Of a stretch of 6,052 nucleotides of DNA, positions 1-6,052 are shown piece by piece (positions within the stretch are counted from its first letter, which is position 1; each line of letters opens with the position of its first letter). Position numbers and translations under genes: made by a program. The stretch is taken from NCBI GenBank assembly GCA_009701085.1, contig WLKV01000044.1:1-6052 (forward strand), read 5' to 3'. The notes under the pieces are model-generated. The model was not told the DNA's origin. It did no database searches and saw nothing but the letters and a program-made list of their open reading frames with translations. Origin of the DNA: Actinomycetota bacterium. GTDB lineage: Bacteria > Actinomycetota > Actinomycetes > Nanopelagicales > Nanopelagicaceae.

Positions 1-215
1 AGCAAGAAACCAATCGGTGAATTCTGGGCAAAGGCTGCTAGCTGTGTGCCGATAAAGGTAGGCGCACCTTTGGTAAGAAACCCTGGATCGCTCGCCTTAT
101 CCCAGCCCGCATATATCCAGGTGACTCCAAGGAAGAGTCGCATGATGCGAAGGGCGTTAGATTGAGAGCGCCATGAAGTGACTGCGCCGCGGGAGATACT
201 TTGGAGTGAATTCAT
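1..215 (-). CDS. DoxX/DoxD-like membrane protein, N-terminal part (cut by window edge)
   Basis: Partial gene: 71 complete codons from an ATG at 213-215 run off the window at position 1, so the 3' end is not visible. The translation begins MNSLQSISRGAV and continues with RLFLGVTWIYAGWDKASDPG (about residues 26-45) and then IGTQLAAFAQNSPIGF (about residues 55-70). This pattern, a hydrophobic helix ending in YAGxDKxxDPxF followed by a glutamine-rich amphipathic stretch, is what I know from DoxX-family proteins and the small subunit (DoxD) of thiosulfate:quinone oxidoreductase. These are four-helix inner-membrane proteins; the true substrate in this host cannot be told from this fragment. An in-frame TAG lies upstream with no ATG, GTG or TTG between it and this ATG, which fixes the start unless translation begins internally. 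There is no clear Shine-Dalgarno sequence. The family call is from recognition, not a search. Confidence 0.72.
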   Translation of the reverse strand, partial: MNSLQSISRGAVTSWRSQSNALRIMRLFLGVTWIYAGWDKASDPGFLTKGAPTFIGTQLAAFAQNSPIGFL

Positions 216-221
216 GTCTTG

Positions 222-227
222 AGGGTA
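222..227 (-). promoter_or_regulatory. Possible -10 element for leaderless transcription of the DoxX-like gene
   Basis: On the minus strand the hexamer TACCCT fits the actinobacterial TANNNT -10 pattern. It ends exactly 6 bases before the ATG at 215, the spacing expected when transcription begins at the A of the start codon. The absence of a Shine-Dalgarno sequence before this ATG agrees with a leaderless message. No good -35 hexamer is visible 16-18 bases upstream, so this rests on a weak motif plus spacing. Confidence 0.3.
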
Positions 228-286
228 CGAGTTTGACCTGTGAATTTGGTGAAGACGCTCAGAGAGCTAGGTGAATGGAGAAGCTA

Positions 287-361
287 TGGCTCCCTGACTT
301 GGATTCGAACCAAGAACCTGTCGATTAACAGTCGACTGCTCTGCCGTTGAGCTATCAGGGA
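287..361 (-). tRNA. tRNA-Asn (anticodon GUU), CCA end encoded
   Basis: The minus strand folds as a complete cloverleaf of 75 bases. The acceptor stem TCCCTGA (355-361) pairs with TCAGGGA (291-297), with G as the discriminator base and CCA encoded at 287-289. The D arm is GCTC/GAGC with an AACGGCA loop. The anticodon stem is GTCGA/TCGAC around the loop CTGTTAA, giving anticodon GTT at 327-329, which reads AAC and AAU. The variable loop is AGGTT, and the T arm is CTTGG/CCAAG around TTCGAAT. All four stems pair fully. The gene carries asparagine to the ribosome. It lies 73 bases downstream of dnaG on the same strand and has its own promoter. No copy of its 3' end is seen nearby, so there is no sign of an integrated element. 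Confidence 0.97.
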
Positions 362-375
362 ATGTAACGGGCGCA

Positions 376-404
376 ACTCTACCTCAGGGTCTAACGCCTG
401 CCAA
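376..404 (-). promoter_or_regulatory. sigma70-type promoter for tRNA-Asn
   Basis: On the minus strand a -35 hexamer TTGGCA (399-404; 5 of 6 match to TTGACA) is followed after exactly 17 bases by TAGAGT (376-381; 4 of 6 match to TATAAT). The -10 ends 14 bases before the mature 5' end of the tRNA, so transcription would start near position 369 with a short leader of about 8 bases. Its position in the non-coding gap between dnaG and the tRNA makes a chance match less likely. Confidence 0.62.
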
Positions 405-434
405 AATGAGCAACTTTGGGCGAAGAAAAGTGAA

Positions 435-2270
435 CTAGAGCGAACCGATGGAGAGTTCGTGAAGGCCGCGCTTCTGGGTTTCAAGGGCTACCAAATCACC
501 GAAAGCAGCGTTGTACTGCTCTTCATTCTCAACAGGGTTGAGTCGTTGCAAACTTGATTTGAGATCTGCAATCTTGCGGCTGACCAATACTTCGCGCAGA
601 CGTGCAACGATGCTGGAAACATACTTCTCGGATACGGCGCCATCTGTGCGCACTGGTTCGACGGAGAGTTCAGTGAAGAGTTGGCGCATACGTTCATCGG
701 TAACATTTTCAAGAAGAACTGGTTCGGTACCAAATGAATCAATGATGCGACGTAACTCGCGATAAGCAGGATGGGTAAATGCATCTTCCTCGATTGTCTT
801 CCAATCGATCACAAGACCTGGCATTTGCAGCTTCGCCTTCAATACTTCACGTTCGAGCATCAAGGTTGGTTCGGTTGGATTCGGACGCCATGCAGTATCT
901 GCATTTGGAGCTTCGACGGGTGCAGCGGTTGTTGTGACCTTCTTCAGCGCAGTATTGACAGCCGCAGTTACAACTTCAGTTTCAGTTCCGAGCCAACCTG
1001 CGAGAGATTTAATGTACTCAGGGCGAAGTGATTTATCGCGGATCGCAGCAACTAAAGGAGCTGCAGTATTAAGTGCATTGACTCGACCTTCAGCGGTAGC
1101 AAGGTTATGTTTCTTGAGTTCAGTGCGAATTGCGAATTCAAAGAGTGGAACTCGCTTTGCAATCAAATCACGGAGTGCGAGATCACCTTTATGTTGGCGA
1201 AGGTCGCATGGATCAAGGCCATCGGGTTCAACGGCAACGAAGGTCTGAGTAACGAACTTCTGATCATCGCCGAAAGCTTTCATCGCAGCTTTCTGTCCAG
1301 CGGCATCGCCATCGAAGGTGAAGATGACTTCACCACGGAAGGCATCGGCATCCATGAGTAAGCGGCGAATGATGCGAATGTGGTCATCGCCAAAGGCAGT
1401 TCCGCAGGTTGCAACTGCTGTCGTGATTCCGGCGAGATGGCAGGCCATCACATCGGTATATCCCTCGACGACAACGACTTGGCGATTCTTGGCAATATCT
1501 TTCTTCGCCATATCAAGTCCATAGAGAACTTGTGACTTCTTATAAATTGGAGTTTCAGAAGTGTTGAGGTACTTAGGGCCTTGATCTTCTTCATCACTGG
1601 CCAACTTACGTGCGCCAAATCCGACGATGTCACCTGAAATATCTTTAATGGGCCACATCACGCGATTGCGGAATTTATCGATAGGTCCGCGTTCGCCCAT
1701 CTTGGAAAGTCCTGCTTCTTCAAGTTCATCAATAGTAAATCCGGCAGCGCGCAGATGTTTAGTGAGTCCATCCCAACCATTGGGCGCATAACCCACGCCA
1801 AATGAATCGCACGCTGCTTTATCGAAGCCGCGCTTTGTCAGTAAATCGCGACCATGTGCAGCATCGGGAGATGTGTTGAGTAAATCTTGATAGAACTTAG
1901 CGGCTGCAAGGTTTGCGGCATAGAGACGTGAACGTTGTGAAGTGGGCTGTGTAGGGCCACCTTCTTCATAGCGAAGGGTGTAACCAATCTGTGAGGCAAG
2001 GCGTTCGATGGTTTCAGTAAATGAAAGGTGATCGGTCTTCATCATGAAGTCGATGACATCGCCGCCAACTCCACATCCGAAGCAGTGGTAGTAATTCTTT
2101 GATGGAGTGACATGGAAAGAAGGTGACTTCTCATCGTGGAAAGGGCAGAGACCCTTCTTCTGTCCCCCGCCTGCATTCTTAAGAGCTACACCTGCAGCGG
2201 ATACGACTTCATCGATATGTGCATGTTCGCGCACATAAACAATGTCATCTGCCTTGATGCGACCGCTCAT
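435..2270 (-). CDS. dnaG: DNA primase DnaG
   Basis: This 611-residue protein makes the short RNA primers used by the replicative polymerase and works with the replicative helicase DnaB at the fork. The N-terminal CHC2 zinc finger is complete: C42-x2-H45-x17-C63-x2-C66. The RNA polymerase core follows, with the basic stretch FRNRVMWPI (about 200-208) and KYLNTSETPIYKK (233-245). The TOPRIM fold shows the acidic metal-binding sites E269 in EGYTD, D320 and D322 in FDGD, and the DGLDPCDL segment (350-357). A proline/alanine/threonine-rich linker (about 445-468) leads to the helical C-terminal helicase-binding region (about 470-605). Length is usual for bacterial DnaG. The ATG at 2270 is supported by a Shine-Dalgarno AAGG seven bases upstream. 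The gene starts 9 bases after dgt and is the last protein gene of the cluster. All catalytic residues are present. Confidence 0.97.
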   Translation of the reverse strand: MSGRIKADDIVYVREHAHIDEVVSAAGVALKNAGGGQKKGLCPFHDEKSPSFHVTPSKNYYHCFGCGVGGDVIDFMMKTDHLSFTETIERLASQIGYTLRYEEGGPTQPTSQRSRLYAANLAAAKFYQDLLNTSPDAAHGRDLLTKRGFDKAACDSFGVGYAPNGWDGLTKHLRAAGFTIDELEEAGLSKMGERGPIDKFRNRVMWPIKDISGDIVGFGARKLASDEEDQGPKYLNTSETPIYKKSQVLYGLDMAKKDIAKNRQVVVVEGYTDVMACHLAGITTAVATCGTAFGDDHIRIIRRLLMDADAFRGEVIFTFDGDAAGQKAAMKAFGDDQKFVTQTFVAVEPDGLDPCDLRQHKGDLALRDLIAKRVPLFEFAIRTELKKHNLATAEGRVNALNTAAPLVAAIRDKSLRPEYIKSLAGWLGTETEVVTAAVNTALKKVTTTAAPVEAPNADTAWRPNPTEPTLMLEREVLKAKLQMPGLVIDWKTIEEDAFTHPAYRELRRIIDSFGTEPVLLENVTDERMRQLFTELSVEPVRTDGAVSEKYVSSIVARLREVLVSRKIADLKSSLQRLNPVENEEQYNAAFGDLVALETQKRGLHELSIGSL

Positions 2271-2277
2271 GTTCCTA

Positions 2278-2281
2278 CCTT
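2278..2281 (-). promoter_or_regulatory. Ribosome binding site of dnaG, overlapping the dgt stop codon
   Basis: The minus strand reads TAAGG at the end of dgt, so the dgt stop codon TAA (2280-2282) and the Shine-Dalgarno AAGG share bases. AAGG stands seven bases before the dnaG ATG. Ribosomes ending dgt would sit on the dnaG start site, so the two genes are probably translationally coupled. A closer AGGA (2273-2276) is only 2 bases from the ATG and is unlikely to be the working site. Confidence 0.6.
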
Positions 2282-3509
2282 AGCGACGCTTCGAAAGGTG
2301 TGCATGGAGCGCATATGCGCCAGGGTCGGTGAGGCTGGCAATCTGGTCGACAACTACGCGTAGACGCTCTGAATCCGTGGTCGCGATTTTCCAATCATCT
2401 TCGAAGATCGGGTCAAGTTCGTTGGGAGCTGCTGTGAAGAGCATCTCAACCAACTCGTGAATCACAACTTGCTGCTTTGCATAGCGTTCTTGCGATGCAG
2501 CTGCATTGATGAGGTAGTGACCAGCAACTGCCTTGAGGAAATCAACTTCAATCTTCTGTTCGCGAGGAATCTCGAGGTTTGCGCTGTAGCGAGTAAGTGG
2601 ACCATCTCCATGCACTGTGCGGGTTTCGAGCTCTGCGGCAAGAACAAAGCGACCAATCAATTGAGATGTGGTGTCTTTCAAGCGAGCGAGTGCGCGATGA
2701 GTCCGGTCGAATGTTGCGGGCCAGCATGACAGAGCCTGTAAGCGAGTAAGCGCTGCTGCAACTTCCTCTTTACTTGCATCAGAGCCGTAGCCACTGACCA
2801 TTTCGGTATACAAAATATCAAAGTCATTATCAAAGTTTGATACTGACACTTGGCCTGCAAAGATTGCATCTTCGAGATCATGTACCGAGTAAGCGCAATC
2901 ATCAGACCAATCCATGATCTGCGCTTCAATACATTTGCGGCCTGCTGGTGCACCTTCGCGAACCCAATTGAAGATTTCAGTGTCATCGTCATAGACGCCG
3001 AACTTGCGTGGATTTTCTGCGCGTGCCCATGGATATTTCGTCGCTGCATCAAGAGATGCGCGTGTGAGATTAAGTCCAAGACTCTTTCCATCTGGGCTAA
3101 CAGTCTTTGCTTCAATGCGAGTCAGTAATCTAAATGATTGCGCATTGCCTTCAAATCCACCACAGGGTGCGGCAACTTCAGCGAGTGCTTCTTCGCCATT
3201 ATGGCCAAAAGGTGGATGGCCCATATCGTGCGACAAACATGCAGTTTCAAGGAGATCAGGATCTGCACCGAGTGATTCACCGAGTTCGCGACCAATCTGC
3301 GCGCATTCAAGTGAGTGCGATAAACGCGTGCGTTGAAAATCGTTCTCCCATGGAACAGCTACTTGCGTCTTTGCTGCGAGGCGACGAAGGGCTGCTGAGT
3401 GAATAACGCGTGCACGATCGCGCATAAATTCTGTGCGGCCCGGCCGTTTTGCTGGCTCGTCGAGGAAGCGCTCTTGATCCTTCGCGCTGTAGTTACTTAA
3501 CGAGCTCAT
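2280..3509 (-). CDS. dgt: Deoxyguanosinetriphosphate triphosphohydrolase (dGTPase, HD superfamily)
   Basis: This 409-residue enzyme is predicted to split dGTP (and perhaps other dNTPs) into the deoxynucleoside and triphosphate, limiting the DNA precursor pool. The HD metal site is visible: H65 in RTRLSHSLE, H94-D95 in CLSHDMGHPPFGH (with H98 and H103), and the final aspartate in MDWSDDCAYSVHD (D203 or D204). Other family hallmarks are FEGNAQSFRLL (119-129), GLNLTRASLDAATKYPW (145-161) and the EAQIMDW segment. It looks like the shorter dGTPase-like subfamily rather than the longer E. coli Dgt; members of that subfamily can act on several dNTPs, so strict dGTP specificity is not shown. It overlaps ydcF by 17 bases and is followed 9 bases later by dnaG. 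The dgt-dnaG pair is a known actinobacterial arrangement (for example in Mycobacterium tuberculosis). The ATG at 3509 has AAGG seven bases upstream. Confidence 0.93.
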   Translation of the reverse strand: MSSLSNYSAKDQERFLDEPAKRPGRTEFMRDRARVIHSAALRRLAAKTQVAVPWENDFQRTRLSHSLECAQIGRELGESLGADPDLLETACLSHDMGHPPFGHNGEEALAEVAAPCGGFEGNAQSFRLLTRIEAKTVSPDGKSLGLNLTRASLDAATKYPWARAENPRKFGVYDDDTEIFNWVREGAPAGRKCIEAQIMDWSDDCAYSVHDLEDAIFAGQVSVSNFDNDFDILYTEMVSGYGSDASKEEVAAALTRLQALSCWPATFDRTHRALARLKDTTSQLIGRFVLAAELETRTVHGDGPLTRYSANLEIPREQKIEVDFLKAVAGHYLINAAASQERYAKQQVVIHELVEMLFTAAPNELDPIFEDDWKIATTDSERLRVVVDQIASLTDPGAYALHAHLSKRR

Positions 3510-4152
3510 GTACGTACCTTACAAGTCCGCTATTGGTCAGATGATCTGAGATATGAACTCCGCGACGGCCCAAGGAGATATAGGCCAAATATGCACCCGC
3601 TTCGCGTACTAAGTAGCGCATACGTGATTTATCGAGGGTATTTGGGCCTGTCTGTACTGGCGAACATGTGGCAACTGCGCCTAAATCTTTTGCCATCGTG
3701 ATTGCACGCTGACAGTGATACGGATCAGTTGCAATGATGACGTTATAAATCTTTCGTGATCTCATTTCATCAACATATGCCTTTGTCTGGCTCAAAGTGT
3801 CGCGGCCTACTGGAATCGAGATGACCCTGCTCTTTGAAATTCCGTGATGTGTTAACCAGTACTTTCCTGCCGCTGCCTCTGTAGTGCGATCTCCTGGTGC
3901 ACCTGCTCCAACAGTAATAATCAGCGGTGCATAGCCCTTATCTTTAATTCTCTTCGCCTCTACTAAGCGAGCAAGCAATACCTCGCCCGGAGCTCCATTG
4001 AGTTGAGCAGCTCCTGGTACCACGATTACATCAGCAGAGCTTCGGAACGTTGGATTCTTCGCAGAGTTCCAGGTAACGAAGAGCGCATACGTTGGAATGA
4101 TGACAACGATTGCAAGAATGAGAGAGATTGCGCGACGAATTAATCTAAACAT
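3493..4152 (-). CDS. YdcF/SanA-type DUF218 protein with N-terminal membrane anchor
   Basis: This 219-residue protein belongs to the DUF218 (YdcF/SanA/ElyC-like) fold. An N-terminal hydrophobic stretch, about residues 9-28 (ISLILAIVVIIPTYALFVTW), preceded by three arginines in the first seven residues, predicts an inside-in anchor with the domain outside the membrane. The domain shows ADVIVVPGAA (40-49), GDRTTEAAAGKYWL (87-100), a GRDTLSQTKAYVDEM helix (116-130), IIATDPYHCQRA (139-150) and a conserved-looking YLVREAGAYLAY near residues 180-191. Biochemical activity of the family is poorly known; relatives are linked to envelope barrier function and peptidoglycan or polysaccharide metabolism in enteric bacteria, which cannot be assumed here. 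Its start is fused to the dus stop as TAATG and its end overlaps dgt by 17 bases, so it is part of the operon. No strong Shine-Dalgarno is seen, which fits coupling to dus translation. Confidence 0.85.
   Translation of the reverse strand: MFRLIRRAISLILAIVVIIPTYALFVTWNSAKNPTFRSSADVIVVPGAAQLNGAPGEVLLARLVEAKRIKDKGYAPLIITVGAGAPGDRTTEAAAGKYWLTHHGISKSRVISIPVGRDTLSQTKAYVDEMRSRKIYNVIIATDPYHCQRAITMAKDLGAVATCSPVQTGPNTLDKSRMRYLVREAGAYLAYISLGRRGVHISDHLTNSGLVRYVHELVK
3517..3520 (-). promoter_or_regulatory. Ribosome binding site of dgt, inside the ydcF coding region
   Basis: AAGG on the minus strand stands seven bases before the dgt ATG at 3509 and lies within the last codons of ydcF. It supports this start over other in-frame codons. 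The spacer overlaps the 8-base palindrome GTACGTAC (3510-3517). Ribosomes finishing ydcF pass through this site. Confidence 0.55.
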
Positions 4153-4154
4153 TA
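4150..4154 (-). promoter_or_regulatory. TAATG stop/start junction between dus and ydcF
   Basis: On the minus strand the dus stop TAA (4152-4154) and the ydcF start ATG (4150-4152) share one base. The sequence before the ATG (GGGCGGC) is only a poor Shine-Dalgarno match, so ydcF translation probably depends on ribosomes terminating on dus and restarting. Confidence 0.65.
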
Positions 4155-5318
4155 GCCGCCCGAGAACATATCTTCTGCATCAAGATGAATCATCTCGTCT
4201 GGGTCATTGAGCCAACCATCTGGCAAGGTTGGTGGGCGACCACTGCTTGTGCGTCCTCGAGGTTTTTCGCCGATCTCGACTGGGTATGGCTGATCATCGA
4301 GTTGATTAAGTAATGAGCGCAATTCATTGAGAGAAGAAACCATGCCGAATTGGCGACGCAGCTCTGATGGAACGCGGAATCCTTTGAGATACCAAGCCAT
4401 ATGTTTGCGAAGGTCGCGACAACCTCGATCTTCGGATTCAAAGTAATCAACGATTAATTCTCCGTGACGGAACATGACTTCACTTACTTCATGCAAAGTC
4501 GGCAAAACTCGATTATTTCCGCCTGTAAATGCATCAACAAGATCTGCAAATAACCAAGGGCGGCCGAGACAGCCCCGACCAACAACGACTCCTGCACAGC
4601 CTGTTTGGCGCACCATTTCAGCGCCATCTGCACCTGACCAGATATCGCCATTGCCGAGTACGGGTACTCCAGTTGGTTTTAGGTGTTCCACTAAATTCTT
4701 GATGGCAGACCAGTCGGCTTTTCCTTCATACATTTGTTGCGCAGTACGTGCATGAAGTGCAACCCAAGCAACACCAAGATCGGCCGCTGACTTTGCTGCC
4801 TCTAAATATGTGTGGTGATCGGTATCGATTCCGATGCGCATCTTCACTGTGACAGGAATTCCATAAGGCTTTGCGTTTTCAACGGCAGCCTTCACAATCT
4901 CGCGGAAGAGATTACGTTTGAACGGAAGCGCTGCTCCCCCGCCTTTACGAGTTACTTTAGGAACAGGACAGCCAAAGTTCATATCAATATGGTCAGCTAA
5001 ATTTTCGCGACCAATCATCTTTACTGCTTCACCCATGTGATGTGGATCGACGCTATAGAGCTGTACTGAACGTGGCCACTCACCTGCACCAGGTTCAATC
5101 ATGCGCAGAGTTTCAGGAATGCGTTCGAGAAGTGCGCGAGCAGTCACCATCTCAGAGACAAAGAGACCAGCGCCTTGTTCGCGACAGAGCATGCGAAATG
5201 GAGCATTGGTAATTCCTGCCATTGGTGCAAGCACCACAGGAGGGTCTACTAGATGGACTCCATCTTTGAGCGGGAGTTGTAAGGGCTCTAGCAGCCGAGT
5301 AGACGTGGCGCTAGCCAT
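4152..5318 (-). CDS. dusB: tRNA-dihydrouridine synthase, DusB-like
   Basis: This 388-residue flavoenzyme is predicted to reduce specific uridines in the tRNA D loop to dihydrouridine, using FMN and NADPH. The TIM-barrel motifs appear in order: [15 protein letters not shown] (28-42), SEMVTA (55-60), QLYS (86-89), [11 protein letters not shown] (112-122) with the likely catalytic cysteine C117, VTVKMRIG (156-163) with FMN-contacting K159, [16 protein letters not shown] (188-203) with H189 and R191, GNGDI (222-226) and [14 protein letters not shown] (244-257). A helical C-terminal domain (about 270-345) and a proline/glycine-rich tail follow, a tail type I know from actinobacterial members. The exact uridine target is not deducible, so the dusB symbol is by family. 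The ATG at 5318 lies inside the end of glyQS. No later ATG, GTG or TTG comes before the first barrel strand, which makes this the only sensible start. A weak purine-rich GTAGAAG precedes it. Confidence 0.93.
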   Translation of the reverse strand: MASATSTRLLEPLQLPLKDGVHLVDPPVVLAPMAGITNAPFRMLCREQGAGLFVSEMVTARALLERIPETLRMIEPGAGEWPRSVQLYSVDPHHMGEAVKMIGRENLADHIDMNFGCPVPKVTRKGGGAALPFKRNLFREIVKAAVENAKPYGIPVTVKMRIGIDTDHHTYLEAAKSAADLGVAWVALHARTAQQMYEGKADWSAIKNLVEHLKPTGVPVLGNGDIWSGADGAEMVRQTGCAGVVVGRGCLGRPWLFADLVDAFTGGNNRVLPTLHEVSEVMFRHGELIVDYFESEDRGCRDLRKHMAWYLKGFRVPSELRRQFGMVSSLNELRSLLNQLDDQPYPVEIGEKPRGRTSSGRPPTLPDGWLNDPDEMIHLDAEDMFSGG

Positions 5319-6052
5319 GCTTCTACTTGATCGATACCGATGCGCTCTTGCGCCATGGTGTCGCGATCGCGAATTGTGACTGCTTGATCTTCCAATGTTT
5401 CGAAGTCGATGGTGATGCAGTACGGAGTACCGATTTCATCTTGGCGACGGTAGCGACGACCAATTGCACCTGAATCATCAAAGTCAATGTTCCAGTTCTT
5501 ACGCAACTGAGCAGCAAGATCGCGCGCCTTCGGTGAAAGGTCAGCATTACGTGAAAGTGGAAGCACTGCAGCCTTTACAGGTGCGATGCGGTGATCGAAC
5601 TTCATCACTGCGCGCTTTTCCATCTCGCCCTTTGCATTAGGGGCTTCATCTTCTGTGTACGCGTCCATCATAAATGTCAGCGTGCAGCGATCTACACCTG
5701 CTGCAGGTTCGATGACATATGGAGTCCAGCGCTCATTCTTCTCTTGATCGAAGTATGAAAGATCCTTACCTGATGCAGCTGAGTGAGCCTTGAGGTCGAA
5801 GTCAGTCCGGTTTGCAATACCTTCGAGCTCGCCCCATTCGGTGCCGTTAAATTCAAACTTATATTCGATATCTGTTGTGCCCTTTGAATAGTGCGACAAC
5901 TTCTCTTTAGGGTGCGCATAGAGGCGAAGACGCTCTGGATTGATACCGAGATCGGTGTACCAAGCAAGTCGTGTCTCGATCCAGTACTTATGCCACTCTT
6001 CATCTGTTCCTGGAACGACGAAGAATTCCATCTCCATCTGCTCAAATTCACG
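5288..6052 (-). CDS. glyQS: Glycyl-tRNA synthetase, alpha2 (GlyQS) type, C-terminal part (5' end beyond window)
   Basis: This class II aminoacyl-tRNA synthetase charges tRNA-Gly with glycine. The reading frame is open to the window edge; the first visible residues are [11 protein letters not shown], the end of the class II motif 2 region, so the ATG at 6037 is an internal methionine and not the start. Counting visible residues from 6052, the substrate-binding stretch [12 protein letters not shown] is at about 55-66, [15 protein letters not shown] at 73-87 and the motif 3 arginine in [14 protein letters not shown] at R122. The anticodon-binding domain runs from about residue 155 ([12 protein letters not shown]) to the end. 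The 254 residues seen are roughly the last half of a usual 450-500 residue enzyme of the bacterial/eukaryotic alpha2 type, as opposed to the separate GlyQ/GlyS alpha2beta2 enzyme. The final 31 bases overlap dus. Confidence 0.95.
   Translation of the reverse strand, partial: REFEQMEMEFFVVPGTDEEWHKYWIETRLAWYTDLGINPERLRLYAHPKEKLSHYSKGTTDIEYKFEFNGTEWGELEGIANRTDFDLKAHSAASGKDLSYFDQEKNERWTPYVIEPAAGVDRCTLTFMMDAYTEDEAPNAKGEMEKRAVMKFDHRIAPVKAAVLPLSRNADLSPKARDLAAQLRKNWNIDFDDSGAIGRRYRRQDEIGTPYCITIDFETLEDQAVTIRDRDTMAQERIGIDQVEAWLAPRLLGC

Noticed and set aside
216..361. tRNA-Asn as an attachment site of an integrated element
   Set aside because: No duplicate of the tRNA 3' end, integrase or foreign-looking gene is present in the flanking sequence visible here.
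370..398. Possible hairpin GGCG...CGCC in the dnaG-tRNA gap as a terminator
   Set aside because: Only about 5 base pairs enclose a long loop, there is no T-run after it, and the stretch contains the -10 box of the tRNA promoter.
284..484. 66-residue minus-strand open frame covering the tRNA gene and the end of dnaG
   Set aside because: It runs straight through the complete tRNA-Asn cloverleaf and overlaps dnaG in another frame; no protein family features or ribosome binding site.
934..1248. 104-residue plus-strand open frame antisense to dnaG
   Set aside because: Its serine/alanine/arginine-rich composition is what the complement of dnaG codons gives; no start signal or recognisable domain.
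3004..3336. 110-residue plus-strand open frame antisense to dgt
   Set aside because: Lies fully opposite the conserved HD-domain codons of dgt and has no family features; best explained as a shadow of the real gene.
5361..5372. 12-base palindrome TCGCGATCGCGA containing GCGATCGC
   Set aside because: It falls in codons for a tandem Arg-Asp-Arg-Asp in the glycyl-tRNA synthetase and appears once; coding content explains it and there is no evidence of a dispersed repeat.

Overview
The window is a chromosomal housekeeping region in which every gene lies on the minus strand, so it reads from position 6052 down to position 1. The protein families, the gene order (dgt immediately upstream of dnaG), a tRNA-Asn gene and the encoded protein style point to an actinobacterium. 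The moderate GC content by eye, very tight gene packing and a DoxX/DoxD-like neighbour would fit the small-genome freshwater lineage (Nanopelagicales, acI). That assignment is an inference from memory of the families, not a search result.

Layout in transcription order: the 3' half of a glycyl-tRNA synthetase gene (glyQS type, cut by the window edge at 6052); a DusB-like tRNA-dihydrouridine synthase overlapping it by 31 bases; a membrane-anchored YdcF/SanA-type DUF218 protein joined to dus by a TAATG stop/start; a dGTP triphosphohydrolase (dgt) overlapping ydcF by 17 bases; and DNA primase (dnaG), starting 9 bases after dgt. These five genes leave almost no non-coding DNA between 435 and 6052 and look like one translationally coupled operon. 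After a 73-base gap comes a tRNA-Asn(GUU) gene with encoded CCA, preceded by a good sigma70-type promoter. After a further 71-base gap, the first 71 codons of a DoxX/DoxD-like membrane protein run off the window at position 1.

Functionally the operon mixes protein synthesis (glycine charging, tRNA D-loop modification) with DNA replication (dGTP pool control and primer synthesis), plus one envelope-type protein of unknown role. I found no CRISPR array, transposon, phage gene, toxin-antitoxin pair or defence system. All key catalytic motifs appear intact, and I see no frameshift or pseudogene.

The points worth a second look are modest: two near-identical translation initiation sites, the coding overlaps, the lack of a recognisable terminator after dnaG or the tRNA, and a possible leaderless promoter for the DoxX-like gene. 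I do not see evidence for a new biological system here.
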